Assembly (NCBI RefSeq): GCF_050433385.1
Contig: NZ_JBNPXI010000006.1
Location: 124,001 to 188,000 of the forward strand
DNA length: 64,000 bases
Source: Brassicibacter mesophilus
GTDB lineage: Bacteria > Bacillota > Clostridia > Tissierellales > Proteiniboraceae
Direction: 5' to 3'
Shown: piece after piece, positions 18,875-26,292 of the stretch
Numbering within the stretch: the first letter of the stretch is position 1
How the letters are laid out: the number at the start of each line of letters is the position of its first letter
The notes under the pieces: generated by a model
What the model was told of the DNA's origin: nothing
Database searches by the model: none
The model's input: only the letters and a program-made list of their open reading frames with translations
Program-made: the position numbers and the translations under genes

Positions 18875-18908
18875 AAGCTCTAAGTTTAAACTTAGAGCTT
18901 TTTTATTT
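18875..18908 (+). terminator. Terminator of the liv operon
   Basis: Stem AAGCTCTAAG / CTTAGAGCTT around TTTAAA, followed by TTTTATTT. It ends 40 nt after livF. Its T-run touches the FNR-type box of the next gene. Confidence 0.92.
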
Positions 18909-18948
18909 GATTGTAATCACATATTTTATAAGTAATACGGTTTATAAT
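18907..18948 (+). promoter_or_regulatory. FNR/CRP-type activator box and -10 box of ric
   Basis: TTGAT-TGTA-ATCAC (18907-18920) matches the TTGATnnnnATCAA FNR consensus at 9 of 10 defined positions. A perfect -10 TATAAT lies at 18943-18948 with no recognisable -35. With transcription starting about 7 nt after the -10 the box is centred near -41.5, the class II activator position. Confidence 0.6.
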
Positions 18949-18984
18949 AAAGACACAAAGATTATGATAGAAGGAGGAGTCAAA

Positions 18985-19701
18985 ATGACAAGAGTATTTA
19001 ATAAAAATCAAAAACTTGGTGAAATAGCTGCTGTGTTCCCTAAAGCAACTGAGACTTTTATGAAACATGATATTGATTTTTGCTGTGGTGGTGATAGAAC
19101 ACTTGAATTAGCTTTAAACGATAAGGGTCTTGATATTGACATGATATTAGATGAGCTTGATAAAGCTTACACCGAATATAATGCTATAAAAAATGATGAT
19201 ATAGATTGGAGAAATTCAGATTTTTCTACTCTTATAGATTTTATTGTTAACAAGCATCATTCATTCATGAAAAAAGAGCTTCCTTTAATCGATACCTTAG
19301 TAAATAAAATTTTGAAGGTGCATTTCATTGATAATGGAGAAGTACTAACAAAAGTTCATAAACTATTTGGTCAGTTAAAAACCGAGATAGAAACTCATCT
19401 CATTAAAGAAGAAGAAGTACTATTTCCGTTAATTAAGCAATATGAAAAGACTCCATCTGATGAGCTTTTAAATAAGATAATAAATGTAATGAATGAAACT
19501 GAAGATGAACATGATGCTGCTGGTGATATATTAAAGGAATTGAGAAAAGTAACAAATCAATATGAAGTTCCTCCTACAGGATGTAACTCATTTAAGCTGA
19601 CTTATGAAAAACTAATGTCTGTTGAAGTAGACTTATTCCATCATATTCATCTTGAAAATAATATAATGTTTGAAAGATTAAAATCATTACAATCTGATTA
19701 A
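18985..19701 (+). CDS. ric: Iron-sulfur cluster repair di-iron protein RIC (ScdA/YtfE)
   Basis: 238 aa. The N-terminal DUF542 domain has the hallmark DFCCGGDRTL. The C-terminal hemerythrin-like domain has the expected His/Glu ligands: KHHSFMKKE, ETHLIKEEEVLFP, EDEHDAAG and HHIHLENNIMFER. RIC proteins restore iron-sulfur clusters damaged by nitric oxide or peroxide. ATG at 18985 follows AGGAGGAG; an in-frame extension to 18907 runs through the promoter and is rejected. The upstream FNR-type box suggests redox or NO control by a Crp/Fnr protein. Confidence 0.95.
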   Translation: MTRVFNKNQKLGEIAAVFPKATETFMKHDIDFCCGGDRTLELALNDKGLDIDMILDELDKAYTEYNAIKNDDIDWRNSDFSTLIDFIVNKHHSFMKKELPLIDTLVNKILKVHFIDNGEVLTKVHKLFGQLKTEIETHLIKEEEVLFPLIKQYEKTPSDELLNKIINVMNETEDEHDAAGDILKELRKVTNQYEVPPTGCNSFKLTYEKLMSVEVDLFHHIHLENNIMFERLKSLQSD

Positions 19702-19707
19702 AATGGG

Positions 19708-19741
19708 TAAATAAGCCATGAGTAAAACTCATGGCTTATTT
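19708..19741. terminator. Bidirectional terminator between ric and the FG-GAP-like gene
   Basis: A 15-16-bp near-perfect stem centred on AGCCATGAGT-aaa-ACTCATGGCT with A/T runs on both sides. The stop codon of the convergent minus-strand gene lies inside the stem. Confidence 0.9.
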
Positions 19742-20605
19742 ATAGTCTATATACATGTATGATGTTGCTTTTATCCTGTTTATAATAAATTTACCTTCCT
19801 GGTATTTCCTTAATGATATCATCACAGCAACTGTATCAGAATTTGCAATCCCTGTAATTCTAGTATATCCCTCTAGTTCATATGTTCCGTCTTTATCATA
19901 ATCTACTGGTCTCAATAGCTGATATCCGCTTGCATTTATTCCTACTGGTCTGAGTAGCTTACCTTCTTTATCATATACATCGCCAATGTATCTAGGTTTT
20001 TTTGCTGAAAGATCGATTATTATTGTACTATTTGTTTCTGCATTGTTTATATCTGCCTTAAAACCATCAATAAACTCTCCTTTAAATTCAACCCCCCTAC
20101 TAAGTTCTTCTAGTGATATAATCGTATCTGGATTATTGTCAACAAATGAATATATTCCATAACTAATAAAACCTCCACTGCCCCCTGTTGGACTTTCTAA
20201 CAATACATCCTTTATCTTATCTCTATTGAAATCTCCTAAAAAAAGTCTATTTTTATATCCTCCTGAGTTCTTTATTGATAGCTTGGAGTATTTATCAGTA
20301 TTGCCATCCTTTACAAGGATATCAAGATTCTCAGCATAAATTGCTTCTTTCGACTCTTTATCACCTATCAATAATACTGTGTCTTCAACATTATCACCTG
20401 TTACATCACCTTTTTTAATGTCAAGTATATATTTCCCTGTTATACCAAACTTCTTTAGCTCTATTTTATCGTTTATTTTAAAGTCATCGTTAATTATGTT
20501 GATTACACTTGCATCATCATTTGATAATATAATACCCGAAAGTAATATTAATCCAATTCCTGCTATTATTAATGCATAAAACTTGATATTTTTGATTATA
20601 ATCAC
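19736..20605 (-). CDS. Membrane-anchored FG-GAP/VCBS-like repeat protein
   Basis: About 289 aa. It has an N-terminal signal anchor (FYALIIAGIGLILLSGIIL) and then short Asp-rich loops of the FG-GAP/VCBS calcium-binding type: KKGDVTGDNVEDTVLL, LGDFNRDKIKDVLLES, PVDYDKDGTYELEG. Such proteins are common and poorly characterised in Clostridia, and I assign no enzymatic role. The start is unclear: GAGGAG is followed too closely by GTG at 20605, and TTG at 20614 would include the RBS. It is monocistronic and convergent with ric. Confidence 0.7.
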   Translation of the reverse strand: MIIIKNIKFYALIIAGIGLILLSGIILSNDDASVINIINDDFKINDKIELKKFGITGKYILDIKKGDVTGDNVEDTVLLIGDKESKEAIYAENLDILVKDGNTDKYSKLSIKNSGGYKNRLFLGDFNRDKIKDVLLESPTGGSGGFISYGIYSFVDNNPDTIISLEELSRGVEFKGEFIDGFKADINNAETNSTIIIDLSAKKPRYIGDVYDKEGKLLRPVGINASGYQLLRPVDYDKDGTYELEGYTRITGIANSDTVAVMISLRKYQEGKFIINRIKATSYMYIDYK

Positions 20606-20765
20606 ACTCCTCAAATAGCTTCTTACAATATTTCTATTCTGTTATTTTTATAACTATGATTGTAAGTTTTCAAAAAAGTTTATAAAATATAAGTATTCTT
20701 AAGATTTGATATGTATTTTTTATGGGTATATTAATATTAATAACATTAGTAAAGGATGTGTTTAC

Positions 20766-21758
20766 ATGATAAGCATAAAAAATGATTCAAACAATCCATA
20801 CTTTAATCTTGCATTAGAAGAATATGCACTAAAATATCTTGATTTAAATGAAGATATTATTATAATGTGGCAAAACGAGCCAACTGTAGTAATAGGAAGA
20901 AATCAAAATACTATTGAAGAAATCAATAGTAAGTTTATAAAAGAAAATGATATTAATGTGGTAAGACGACTTTCTGGAGGAGGAGCTGTATTTCATGATT
21001 TAGGTAATCTTAATTTTACCTTCATCACTTCTAGTCACGAAAACAGTGTTAATAACTTTAAAAAGTTTACTAAGCCTGTAATCGATGCGTTACATAAGCT
21101 AGGTGTAAATGCAGAGTTCTCTGGTCGTAATGATATAACTGTTGATGGTAAAAAGGTTTCTGGTAATGCACAATACTATTATAAGGATAAGATGCTTCAT
21201 CATGGTACTATTCTATTTGATGCAAACCTTGATATATTAAAGGATGTACTAAATGTAAAGCTAGATAAAATAGAATCAAAGGGTATTAAATCAGTTAGAA
21301 GCAGAGTTTCTAATATCTACCCTTATTTAGAAGAAAAAATGAGTGTAACTGAATTCAAGGATACAATTCTTAAATTTATGCTTGGAACTAATGATATAGA
21401 AAGTAATCAATACATTCTAAATGATGAAGATTTAAGTAAAATAAATAAAATAATGGAAGAAAGATACCTTACATGGGAATGGGTATATGGAGAATCGCCT
21501 AACTTCAACCTTCAAAAGACTAGAAGATTTGCAGGTGGAAACCTTGACTTAAGACTAGATGTTCAAAACGGTATTATAAAGCAATGTAAAATATACGGAG
21601 ACTTTTTTGGTCAAAATGAGCTCTCAGAGCTTGAAGAGCTTTTAGTCGACAGTAAGTTTGAAGAGCAAGCAATTAGAAACATTCTCCATTCTATAAATTT
21701 TGATGAATATTTCTACGGAATTACTATAGACGATTTTATTGACTGCATGTTCTACTAA
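20766..21758 (+). CDS. lplA: Lipoate-protein ligase A
   Basis: 330 aa, full-length LplA with the C-terminal accessory domain. It shows NLALEEY near the N-terminus, the lipoate/ATP-binding VVRRLSGGGAVFHD, and GRNDITVDGKKVSGNAQYY with the catalytic Lys. It attaches scavenged lipoate to E2 or GcvH lipoyl domains. ATG at 20766 (MISIKND) has AAAGGATG upstream; the frame opening at 20706 has no RBS. The PDH E2 encoded at 26293-27585 is an obvious substrate. Confidence 0.94.
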   Translation: MISIKNDSNNPYFNLALEEYALKYLDLNEDIIIMWQNEPTVVIGRNQNTIEEINSKFIKENDINVVRRLSGGGAVFHDLGNLNFTFITSSHENSVNNFKKFTKPVIDALHKLGVNAEFSGRNDITVDGKKVSGNAQYYYKDKMLHHGTILFDANLDILKDVLNVKLDKIESKGIKSVRSRVSNIYPYLEEKMSVTEFKDTILKFMLGTNDIESNQYILNDEDLSKINKIMEERYLTWEWVYGESPNFNLQKTRRFAGGNLDLRLDVQNGIIKQCKIYGDFFGQNELSELEELLVDSKFEEQAIRNILHSINFDEYFYGITIDDFIDCMFY

Positions 21759-22142
21759 AATTTAAAATTGTATAAAATAAGTTAATTTGTCTATTACAAA
21801 TATAAACAGTGCAAATTTTTAAATAGGACAATAAAAACTCCACTCTTTTCATAGAGGATAAAATAGTTATATCATATATTATTTGGGATAAATAAATGGA
21901 TCAGCAAGTATTTAAACTTAACTGATCCATTCTATTTTATAAAGAATTATGTTTGTTACCTCTTTGGTGTTAGTATATTATCAAGAACAGTTCAAGTTAT
22001 TGTATTTATATATAATTACTTATATTTCATTTTGTTATCAAAAATTTTATCTTTTATATTACTTCCTTTTTTATCATAAAAAGTAACTTTTAAATTATTA
22101 AAAGTATAAAACTATAGGATATTAAACTAGATACTAAAAACA
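21759..22142. other. Gene-poor gap with a hairpin and an orphan coding-like fragment
   Basis: No complete gene is supported. It holds the hairpin at 21894-21931 and, on the minus strand at 22016-22117, a 31-codon open fragment without a start that reads like real protein (NNLKVTFYDKKGSNIKDKIF), possibly a gene relic. Confidence 0.4.
21894..21931 (+). terminator. Possible distal terminator after lplA
   Basis: AATGGATCAG pairs with CTGATCCATT over a 17-nt loop that itself contains AAGT/ACTT pairing; TCTATTTTAT follows. It is 136 nt past the lplA stop. Confidence 0.55.
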
Positions 22143-22271
22143 TTATTTTTTATAGAATCCTTCTCTCTTCAATTCTTTTAATGCTTCTTTGACCCCTATT
22201 TTAACAGCTACAGTTATTATTGCAAAAAGAGTTATTCCAACTATAATTAGACTACCCAAGTTTTGTATCAT
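22143..22271 (-). CDS. Small membrane peptide, 42 aa
   Basis: ATG at 22271 is preceded by a strong AAGGAAGGAAGTGA site. The product is MIQNLGSLII..., one hydrophobic helix of about 20 residues and then an amphipathic, basic tail (VKIGVKEALKELKREGFYKK). This plan (one helix plus a KEALKEL tail) is common to short Firmicutes membrane peptides of unknown function. It lies directly downstream of copy 1 of the duplicated inverted-repeat element. I do not recognise a named family. Confidence 0.6.
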   Translation of the reverse strand: MIQNLGSLIIVGITLFAIITVAVKIGVKEALKELKREGFYKK

Positions 22272-22333
22272 TTAGTTCACTTCCTTCCTTATATTAGTAT
22301 AATTTCCACAGAAGTAAATGATTCCCTTCTTTT

Positions 22334-22394
22334 GTGAGCATTATTCTTGTGAATTTTACGAAATTATCTTAAGTAATATTCACATTATTCTCAC
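22334..22394 (-). repeat. Duplicated inverted-repeat element, copy 1
   Basis: On the minus strand: outer arm GTGAG, inner arm GTGAATATTAC, 13-nt centre, inner arm GTAAAATTCAC, outer arm CTCAC. Similarity to copy 2 extends over about 22286-22411. A weaker terminator-like hairpin resembling the lpd terminator (CCAAAA/TTTTGG then TTCTTTTTT) also occurs further upstream at 22482-22509. It is placed 60 nt upstream of the 42-aa peptide gene. The remaining gap 22395-22754 has no supported gene; a 78-codon GTG-start frame there has no RBS and spans the repeat. Confidence 0.7.
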
Positions 22395-22754
22395 AGTTAT
22401 AAAATATATTAAGGAAGCTTTTATGAAACTCATTTAACAGAAAGTTTATATTAAGGAAAGCTAGAACTTCCCTAGGGTTATAAAAAAGAATCCAAAACAT
22501 TAATTTTGGTTCAACCTTAAATTTTGTGATAGATAATGCACTTACCTTGTCAACAGTTAGTTTACAGGAAAATAATTGATTTATTTTCCATGGAATTGGA
22601 AACACAGATATTCCTGTATTTCATTAAAACTCCTATGTAGTATAAATAGAATTAATAATTTAAAAGACATGAAATAATAAGTTTAACTCTTTACTGAAAA
22701 AGAAAAAGCATGAAATACTCGATAAAAATTCGAATATTTTATACTTTTTTTAGT

Positions 22755-22955
22755 TTAAACATAGATTCGCTTTTTCAGTGCATCCGAATTACCTGGGGTT
22801 TTTTTTATATAAAACAATAAGTTTATAATTACAATTATAGGTGCTAGTTTATAAAGAGCCATATCTTTTGTTATAAAAAGTATTAAAAGAGGTATTACTA
22901 TTGCTAATTTATAAATTATACAACTTTCTTTTAGATACTTTTTGAATTTATTCAT
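22755..22955 (-). CDS. Small two-helix membrane protein, unknown
   Basis: 66 aa from ATG at 22955 (MNKFKKYLKESC), which has AGAGGTG 5 bases upstream. Two hydrophobic stretches (IIYKLAIVIPLLILFI and YKLAPIIVIINLLFYI) flank a short loop; the tail is basic. No family recognised. The upstream gap to 23219 contains only an inverted repeat TTTTAGGTA / TACCTAAAA (about 22983-23036) and AT-rich sequence. Confidence 0.55.
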   Translation of the reverse strand: MNKFKKYLKESCIIYKLAIVIPLLILFITKDMALYKLAPIIVIINLLFYIKKTPGNSDALKKRIYV

Positions 22956-23106
22956 TAAATCACCTCTTTTCATTTCTAGCTTTTTTAGGTAGTTAGAACA
23001 GACTAGATAATTCAACTTGTTTAGATACCTAAAAGGTTTTATAATAACATCTATTCCTTATATTCACCATAATTTATTATACCATAAATTGTAATGATAT
23101 AGGAGT

Positions 23107-24404
23107 ATTTGTAATAAATGCAAAAAGCTATAAATTAATTGCTAAATAAATTTATTTAAATACTATAAATGAGTGTTTTTGATAGAATAATTTTCCATCA
23201 ACAAAGCTTATACTTCTCCCTATGCAATTTTCAAGGTTTTTAAAATATCAGATAGTGGTACATCAGCTTGAGCTTTTTCATAGACCCAACGAATCTTGCA
23301 TTCTTCAACTTCACTCCGTACCTTCTTTAAACCTTGACTAAAACCAAGGGTAGTACCTTTAATTTCTAGTTCACAGTAAATGTAGGTAAGCACTACTAAT
23401 GCCATATAGCGTTTGATACCTTTTGTACTTCTGATTTGATATTGATCAAACCCAAGATAGCTCTTGCTTTCTCTAAAGAAGGTTTCTACGGGCCAACGTT
23501 TAATGTAATAATTCAAAAGTTGTTTTTCTGACATTTTGATATCTAAGCTGATATAAGTTTTCATTGCCTTTTCATTATAAAGAGCATCTTTTGGCCAACT
23601 AATAACTATTTTTGCCTTTTTTGCGCTATTGATCTTTCCTAGATAGGTATACGTGTAGTATGTTTTGCCACCAACTGTCACCAAGTTGAATTCATGCATT
23701 TTAAGCGTCTTTGCAAAAGCTCCTATCTGTATACCTTTCTTTCTATGGCCTCTTGGGTAAATAATTCTGTTGGATTTAAAAGCTCCTAGATAACTGTATC
23801 TTTGATTATGAGCTACCTCGAAAAGCTTTTTACAAGTATACCAGCTATCTCCCAAAACATACCCTTTATCTACAGGTTTAGGTAAATCTTTGATTATACT
23901 TTGGGCAATTTCATTCTTACTCATCTTGTCCTTATTATAGAGGACGATGTCAAAAAGAACTACAACATTATTGCATCTTAGCATAACTGTTACAAATTGA
24001 TGTCCATAAACCATTTTACCTTTAAGATGTGACTTGTGAAAAAAGCAACCTTGTATAGTATTTTGCACCTTTGACGAGGGCATAGTCTTTTCACAGATTG
24101 TATCATCAATAATGACATAAATAGGCTGTTTAGTTGCTTTAGCGATCTGCCAGATGCGTTTTATGGCATGTTCTCTTATTGCATGAAGTAAAAATGTTTC
24201 ATCCCAGGGACTTTTATTCAAGAAATCAGCAATACTTGTTCTGTGTCTATATGATGTAAGTTGTTCAACATCAGATACTTTACCGTTATAACCTTTAAGC
24301 ACCATAGATAAAACAAATATAATAATATGTTTAAGTTGAGGTTTTGTAAAAAATAGGTCTAAATCCAGTTTTTTCAGTGCCTTGATTAATTCATTTGTAA
24401 TCTA
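23107..24404 (-). mobile_element. IS4-superfamily insertion sequence, probably defective
   Basis: The transposase gene lies inside; terminal inverted repeats could not be found by eye. ATTTGTAAT occurs at 23107-23115 and 24393-24401 in the same orientation and could be a target duplication, but a 9-mer this AT-rich is weak evidence. The 5' side fuses directly into a broken secreted-protein gene, suggesting loss of the left end. Confidence 0.5.
23220..24305 (-). CDS. IS4-superfamily transposase (DDE, YREK type), start lost
   Basis: 361 aa from the first ATG, but 32 more codons upstream (to 24401) read as genuine transposase N-terminus (LKKLDLDLFFTKPQLKHII) with no start codon before a TAG at 24402-24404. 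Catalytic features are IIDDT (first Asp), VLGDSWY (second Asp) and the Y(2)R(3)E(6)K signature in YYIKRWPVETFFRESK, which defines the IS4 group. The DDE core is intact, so the protein could act if translated from an internal start, but no RBS precedes the natural N-terminus. Probably immobile by itself. Confidence 0.88.
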   Translation of the reverse strand: MVLKGYNGKVSDVEQLTSYRHRTSIADFLNKSPWDETFLLHAIREHAIKRIWQIAKATKQPIYVIIDDTICEKTMPSSKVQNTIQGCFFHKSHLKGKMVYGHQFVTVMLRCNNVVVLFDIVLYNKDKMSKNEIAQSIIKDLPKPVDKGYVLGDSWYTCKKLFEVAHNQRYSYLGAFKSNRIIYPRGHRKKGIQIGAFAKTLKMHEFNLVTVGGKTYYTYTYLGKINSAKKAKIVISWPKDALYNEKAMKTYISLDIKMSEKQLLNYYIKRWPVETFFRESKSYLGFDQYQIRSTKGIKRYMALVVLTYIYCELEIKGTTLGFSQGLKKVRSEVEECKIRWVYEKAQADVPLSDILKTLKIA

Positions 24405-24649
24405 GTTAAAGTTATACGTGTATCTCCTTCTGTATATGGACTAGAAAAAGGCTGTAATAGTAAGTTACTCGTTGGTCTATTTTCATAATCTGCATAATTA
24501 ATTTTTAATTTAGGAGTATAAGTTGTTTCATCTTTTATTTTAACACAATTTCTATAATTTACATATTGGTCATTTGGACTATCCGCAAAACAAATAACAG
24601 TACTGTTAAAAATTAGAAAACCTAAAAGTAATATTGAAACAAATTTTTT
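24386..24649 (-). pseudogene. Broken small secreted-protein gene fused to the transposase
   Basis: An open frame of 87 codons begins AAA AAA TTT GTT and encodes a clear signal peptide (KKFVSILLLGFLIF...CFA) and a polar mature part. The expected ATG reads ATA-A, as if one G of ATGAAAAAA were lost, and no RBS remains. The 3' end runs into the transposase region, where the two frames overlap. Upstream is copy 2 of the inverted-repeat element. No family recognised. Confidence 0.55.
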
Positions 24650-24693
24650 ATATTAATATACTTTCTATAAAAGTAAATTACTTGCTTATTTTT

Positions 24694-24753
24694 GCGAAAA
24701 TTTTTTTGTGAATTTCACGAAATTATTTTAAGTAATATTCACATTATTTTCGC
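24694..24753 (-). repeat. Duplicated inverted-repeat element, copy 2
   Basis: Same architecture as copy 1: outer arm GCGAA, inner arm GTGAATATTAC, 13-nt centre, inner arm GTGAAATTCAC, outer arm TTCGC. Both outer-arm differences from copy 1 are compensated on the opposite arm. Similarity to copy 1 spans about 24650-24771 and stops exactly where the broken secreted gene begins. Confidence 0.7.
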
Positions 24754-24780
24754 TGTCATGAAATATATTTGAACTTAACA

Positions 24781-24839
24781 TAAAAAAAGAATCCAAAATG
24801 CTAATTATTATAACAAAATAGTAATTAGCATTTTGGATT
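24781..24839 (-). terminator. Terminator of the pyruvate dehydrogenase operon
   Basis: Perfect 18-bp stem (24790-24807 with 24822-24839), 14-nt loop, followed on the minus strand by TTCTTTTTTT. It lies 55 nt after the lpd stop. Confidence 0.93.
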
Positions 24840-24894
24840 ACTCTATGACACCACTGTTTTTTTAAATGTCTTTATCAACTCATCTCTATCATTA

Positions 24895-26277
24895 TTATTT
24901 TAGCATATGAATTGGACTATCTATGGCTCCATGAGCTGCTTCCATTATTATTTCCGAAAGAGTTGGATGTGGATGAATTGCTTTTGCAAGCTCATGCACT
25001 GTTCCTTCAAGCTCCATAGTAGTAACAGCCTCTGCTATCATATCTGTAGCATTTGGAGCTAATATATGAACACCTAATATCTCTCCATATTCTTTATCTG
25101 CCACAATTTTTACAAAGCCTTCGCTTTCTCCTTCTGCTAGTGCCTTACCATTAGCACTGAGAGGGAAAGTGCTTACGATAATTTCATGCCCTTTTTCTTT
25201 TGCGTCTTCTTCTGTCATTCCTACTACTCCTATTTCAGGAAAGCCATATATACATGAAGGAACTTTTCTGTATTCAATCTTAGAATCCTTTCCTAGTATA
25301 TTTTCTACTGCAATTATTCCTTCTGCAGATGCAACATGTGCTAAGAGATACTTACCGTTTACATCTCCAATAGCATATACTCCTTTTACACTTGTTTCTA
25401 ATCTTTCATTAGTTACTATGCCTCTTTTATCAATTTCAAGACCTAGCTTTTCTAAACCATTTATGTTAGGAGTTCTTCCTACACTTATAAGAATCTTATC
25501 TCCAGTAAACTCTTTGCTTTCACCCTTAATATTAACTATTACTTTGTTGTTATCTATTTTTTCTATAGATGCACCGTATACAATCTTTACTCCATTGCGT
25601 TTGAGGATTCTAGCCATTGTCTTGCTAACATCCTTATCAATGCTTGAAAGTATACCTTCTGATCTTTGGAGTATTGTTACATTGCTTCCAAGAGAGTTAT
25701 ATAATGTAGCAAACTCAATACTTACTACACCTGCACCTATTACTATAAGCTCTTTAGGAATCTCACTTAGCTCTAGTATGCCTTTGCTTGTTAGTACATA
25801 TCCATTTTCAATAGCTTCTTTTATTCCATCAATATTGGGTATTCTAGGAGATGAACCAGTTGCTATAATAAGATTTTCTACATGCAAAGTTTCTTCATTT
25901 ACCTTAATAGTGTTTTTATCAATGATTTCACCGTAACCATCGTATATATCTACACCGTTTTTCTCAAGCAGCATCTTAACGCCACCAGTCAGTCTTTTTA
26001 CAACTTGTTCTTTTCTTTTTTGCATATTGGGCCAATTTATAGTTATAGTGTTCTTATTCTCTATATCAATACCGTATTTTTCTGAATTAAGAATATTCTC
26101 ATACACCTTGGCATTCTTTAAAAGTGTCTTTGTAGGAATACACCCCCAGTTCAAGCATACTCCACCTAATTCATTTTTTTCTACAATAGCAACTTTGGCT
26201 CCCATTTGTGCTGCTTTTATTGCGGCTACATATCCACCTGGACCAGCTCCTATTATAACTATTTCATATTGTTTCAT
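24895..26277 (-). CDS. lpdA: Dihydrolipoyl dehydrogenase (E3)
   Basis: 460 aa flavoprotein without a lipoyl domain. FAD motif GAGPGGYVAA near the N-terminus, redox-active disulfide GGVCLNWGCIPTK, NAD motif GAGVVSIEFA and the C-terminal catalytic His-Glu (HPHPTLSE). It reoxidises dihydrolipoamide on E2 and reduces NAD. RBS GGGAGGTG 8 bases upstream. Last gene of the E1a-E1b-E2-E3 operon. Confidence 0.96.
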   Translation of the reverse strand: MKQYEIVIIGAGPGGYVAAIKAAQMGAKVAIVEKNELGGVCLNWGCIPTKTLLKNAKVYENILNSEKYGIDIENKNTITINWPNMQKRKEQVVKRLTGGVKMLLEKNGVDIYDGYGEIIDKNTIKVNEETLHVENLIIATGSSPRIPNIDGIKEAIENGYVLTSKGILELSEIPKELIVIGAGVVSIEFATLYNSLGSNVTILQRSEGILSSIDKDVSKTMARILKRNGVKIVYGASIEKIDNNKVIVNIKGESKEFTGDKILISVGRTPNINGLEKLGLEIDKRGIVTNERLETSVKGVYAIGDVNGKYLLAHVASAEGIIAVENILGKDSKIEYRKVPSCIYGFPEIGVVGMTEEDAKEKGHEIIVSTFPLSANGKALAEGESEGFVKIVADKEYGEILGVHILAPNATDMIAEAVTTMELEGTVHELAKAIHPHPTLSEIIMEAAHGAIDSPIHMLK

Positions 26278-26292
26278 CGACTGTACACCTCC

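Noticed and set aside
22369..22605. 78-codon minus-strand ORF
   Set aside because: GTG start without RBS, runs through the terminator-like hairpin and the inverted-repeat element, and shows no protein-like pattern.
23107..24401. ATTTGTAAT pair as a proven target-site duplication
   Set aside because: A 9-mer with a single G recurs easily in this sequence and no terminal inverted repeats were found next to it; kept only as a possibility.
25169..25936. 255-codon plus-strand ORF
   Set aside because: Antisense to lpdA across conserved catalytic motifs; Ser/Ile/Leu-rich shadow frame without RBS.
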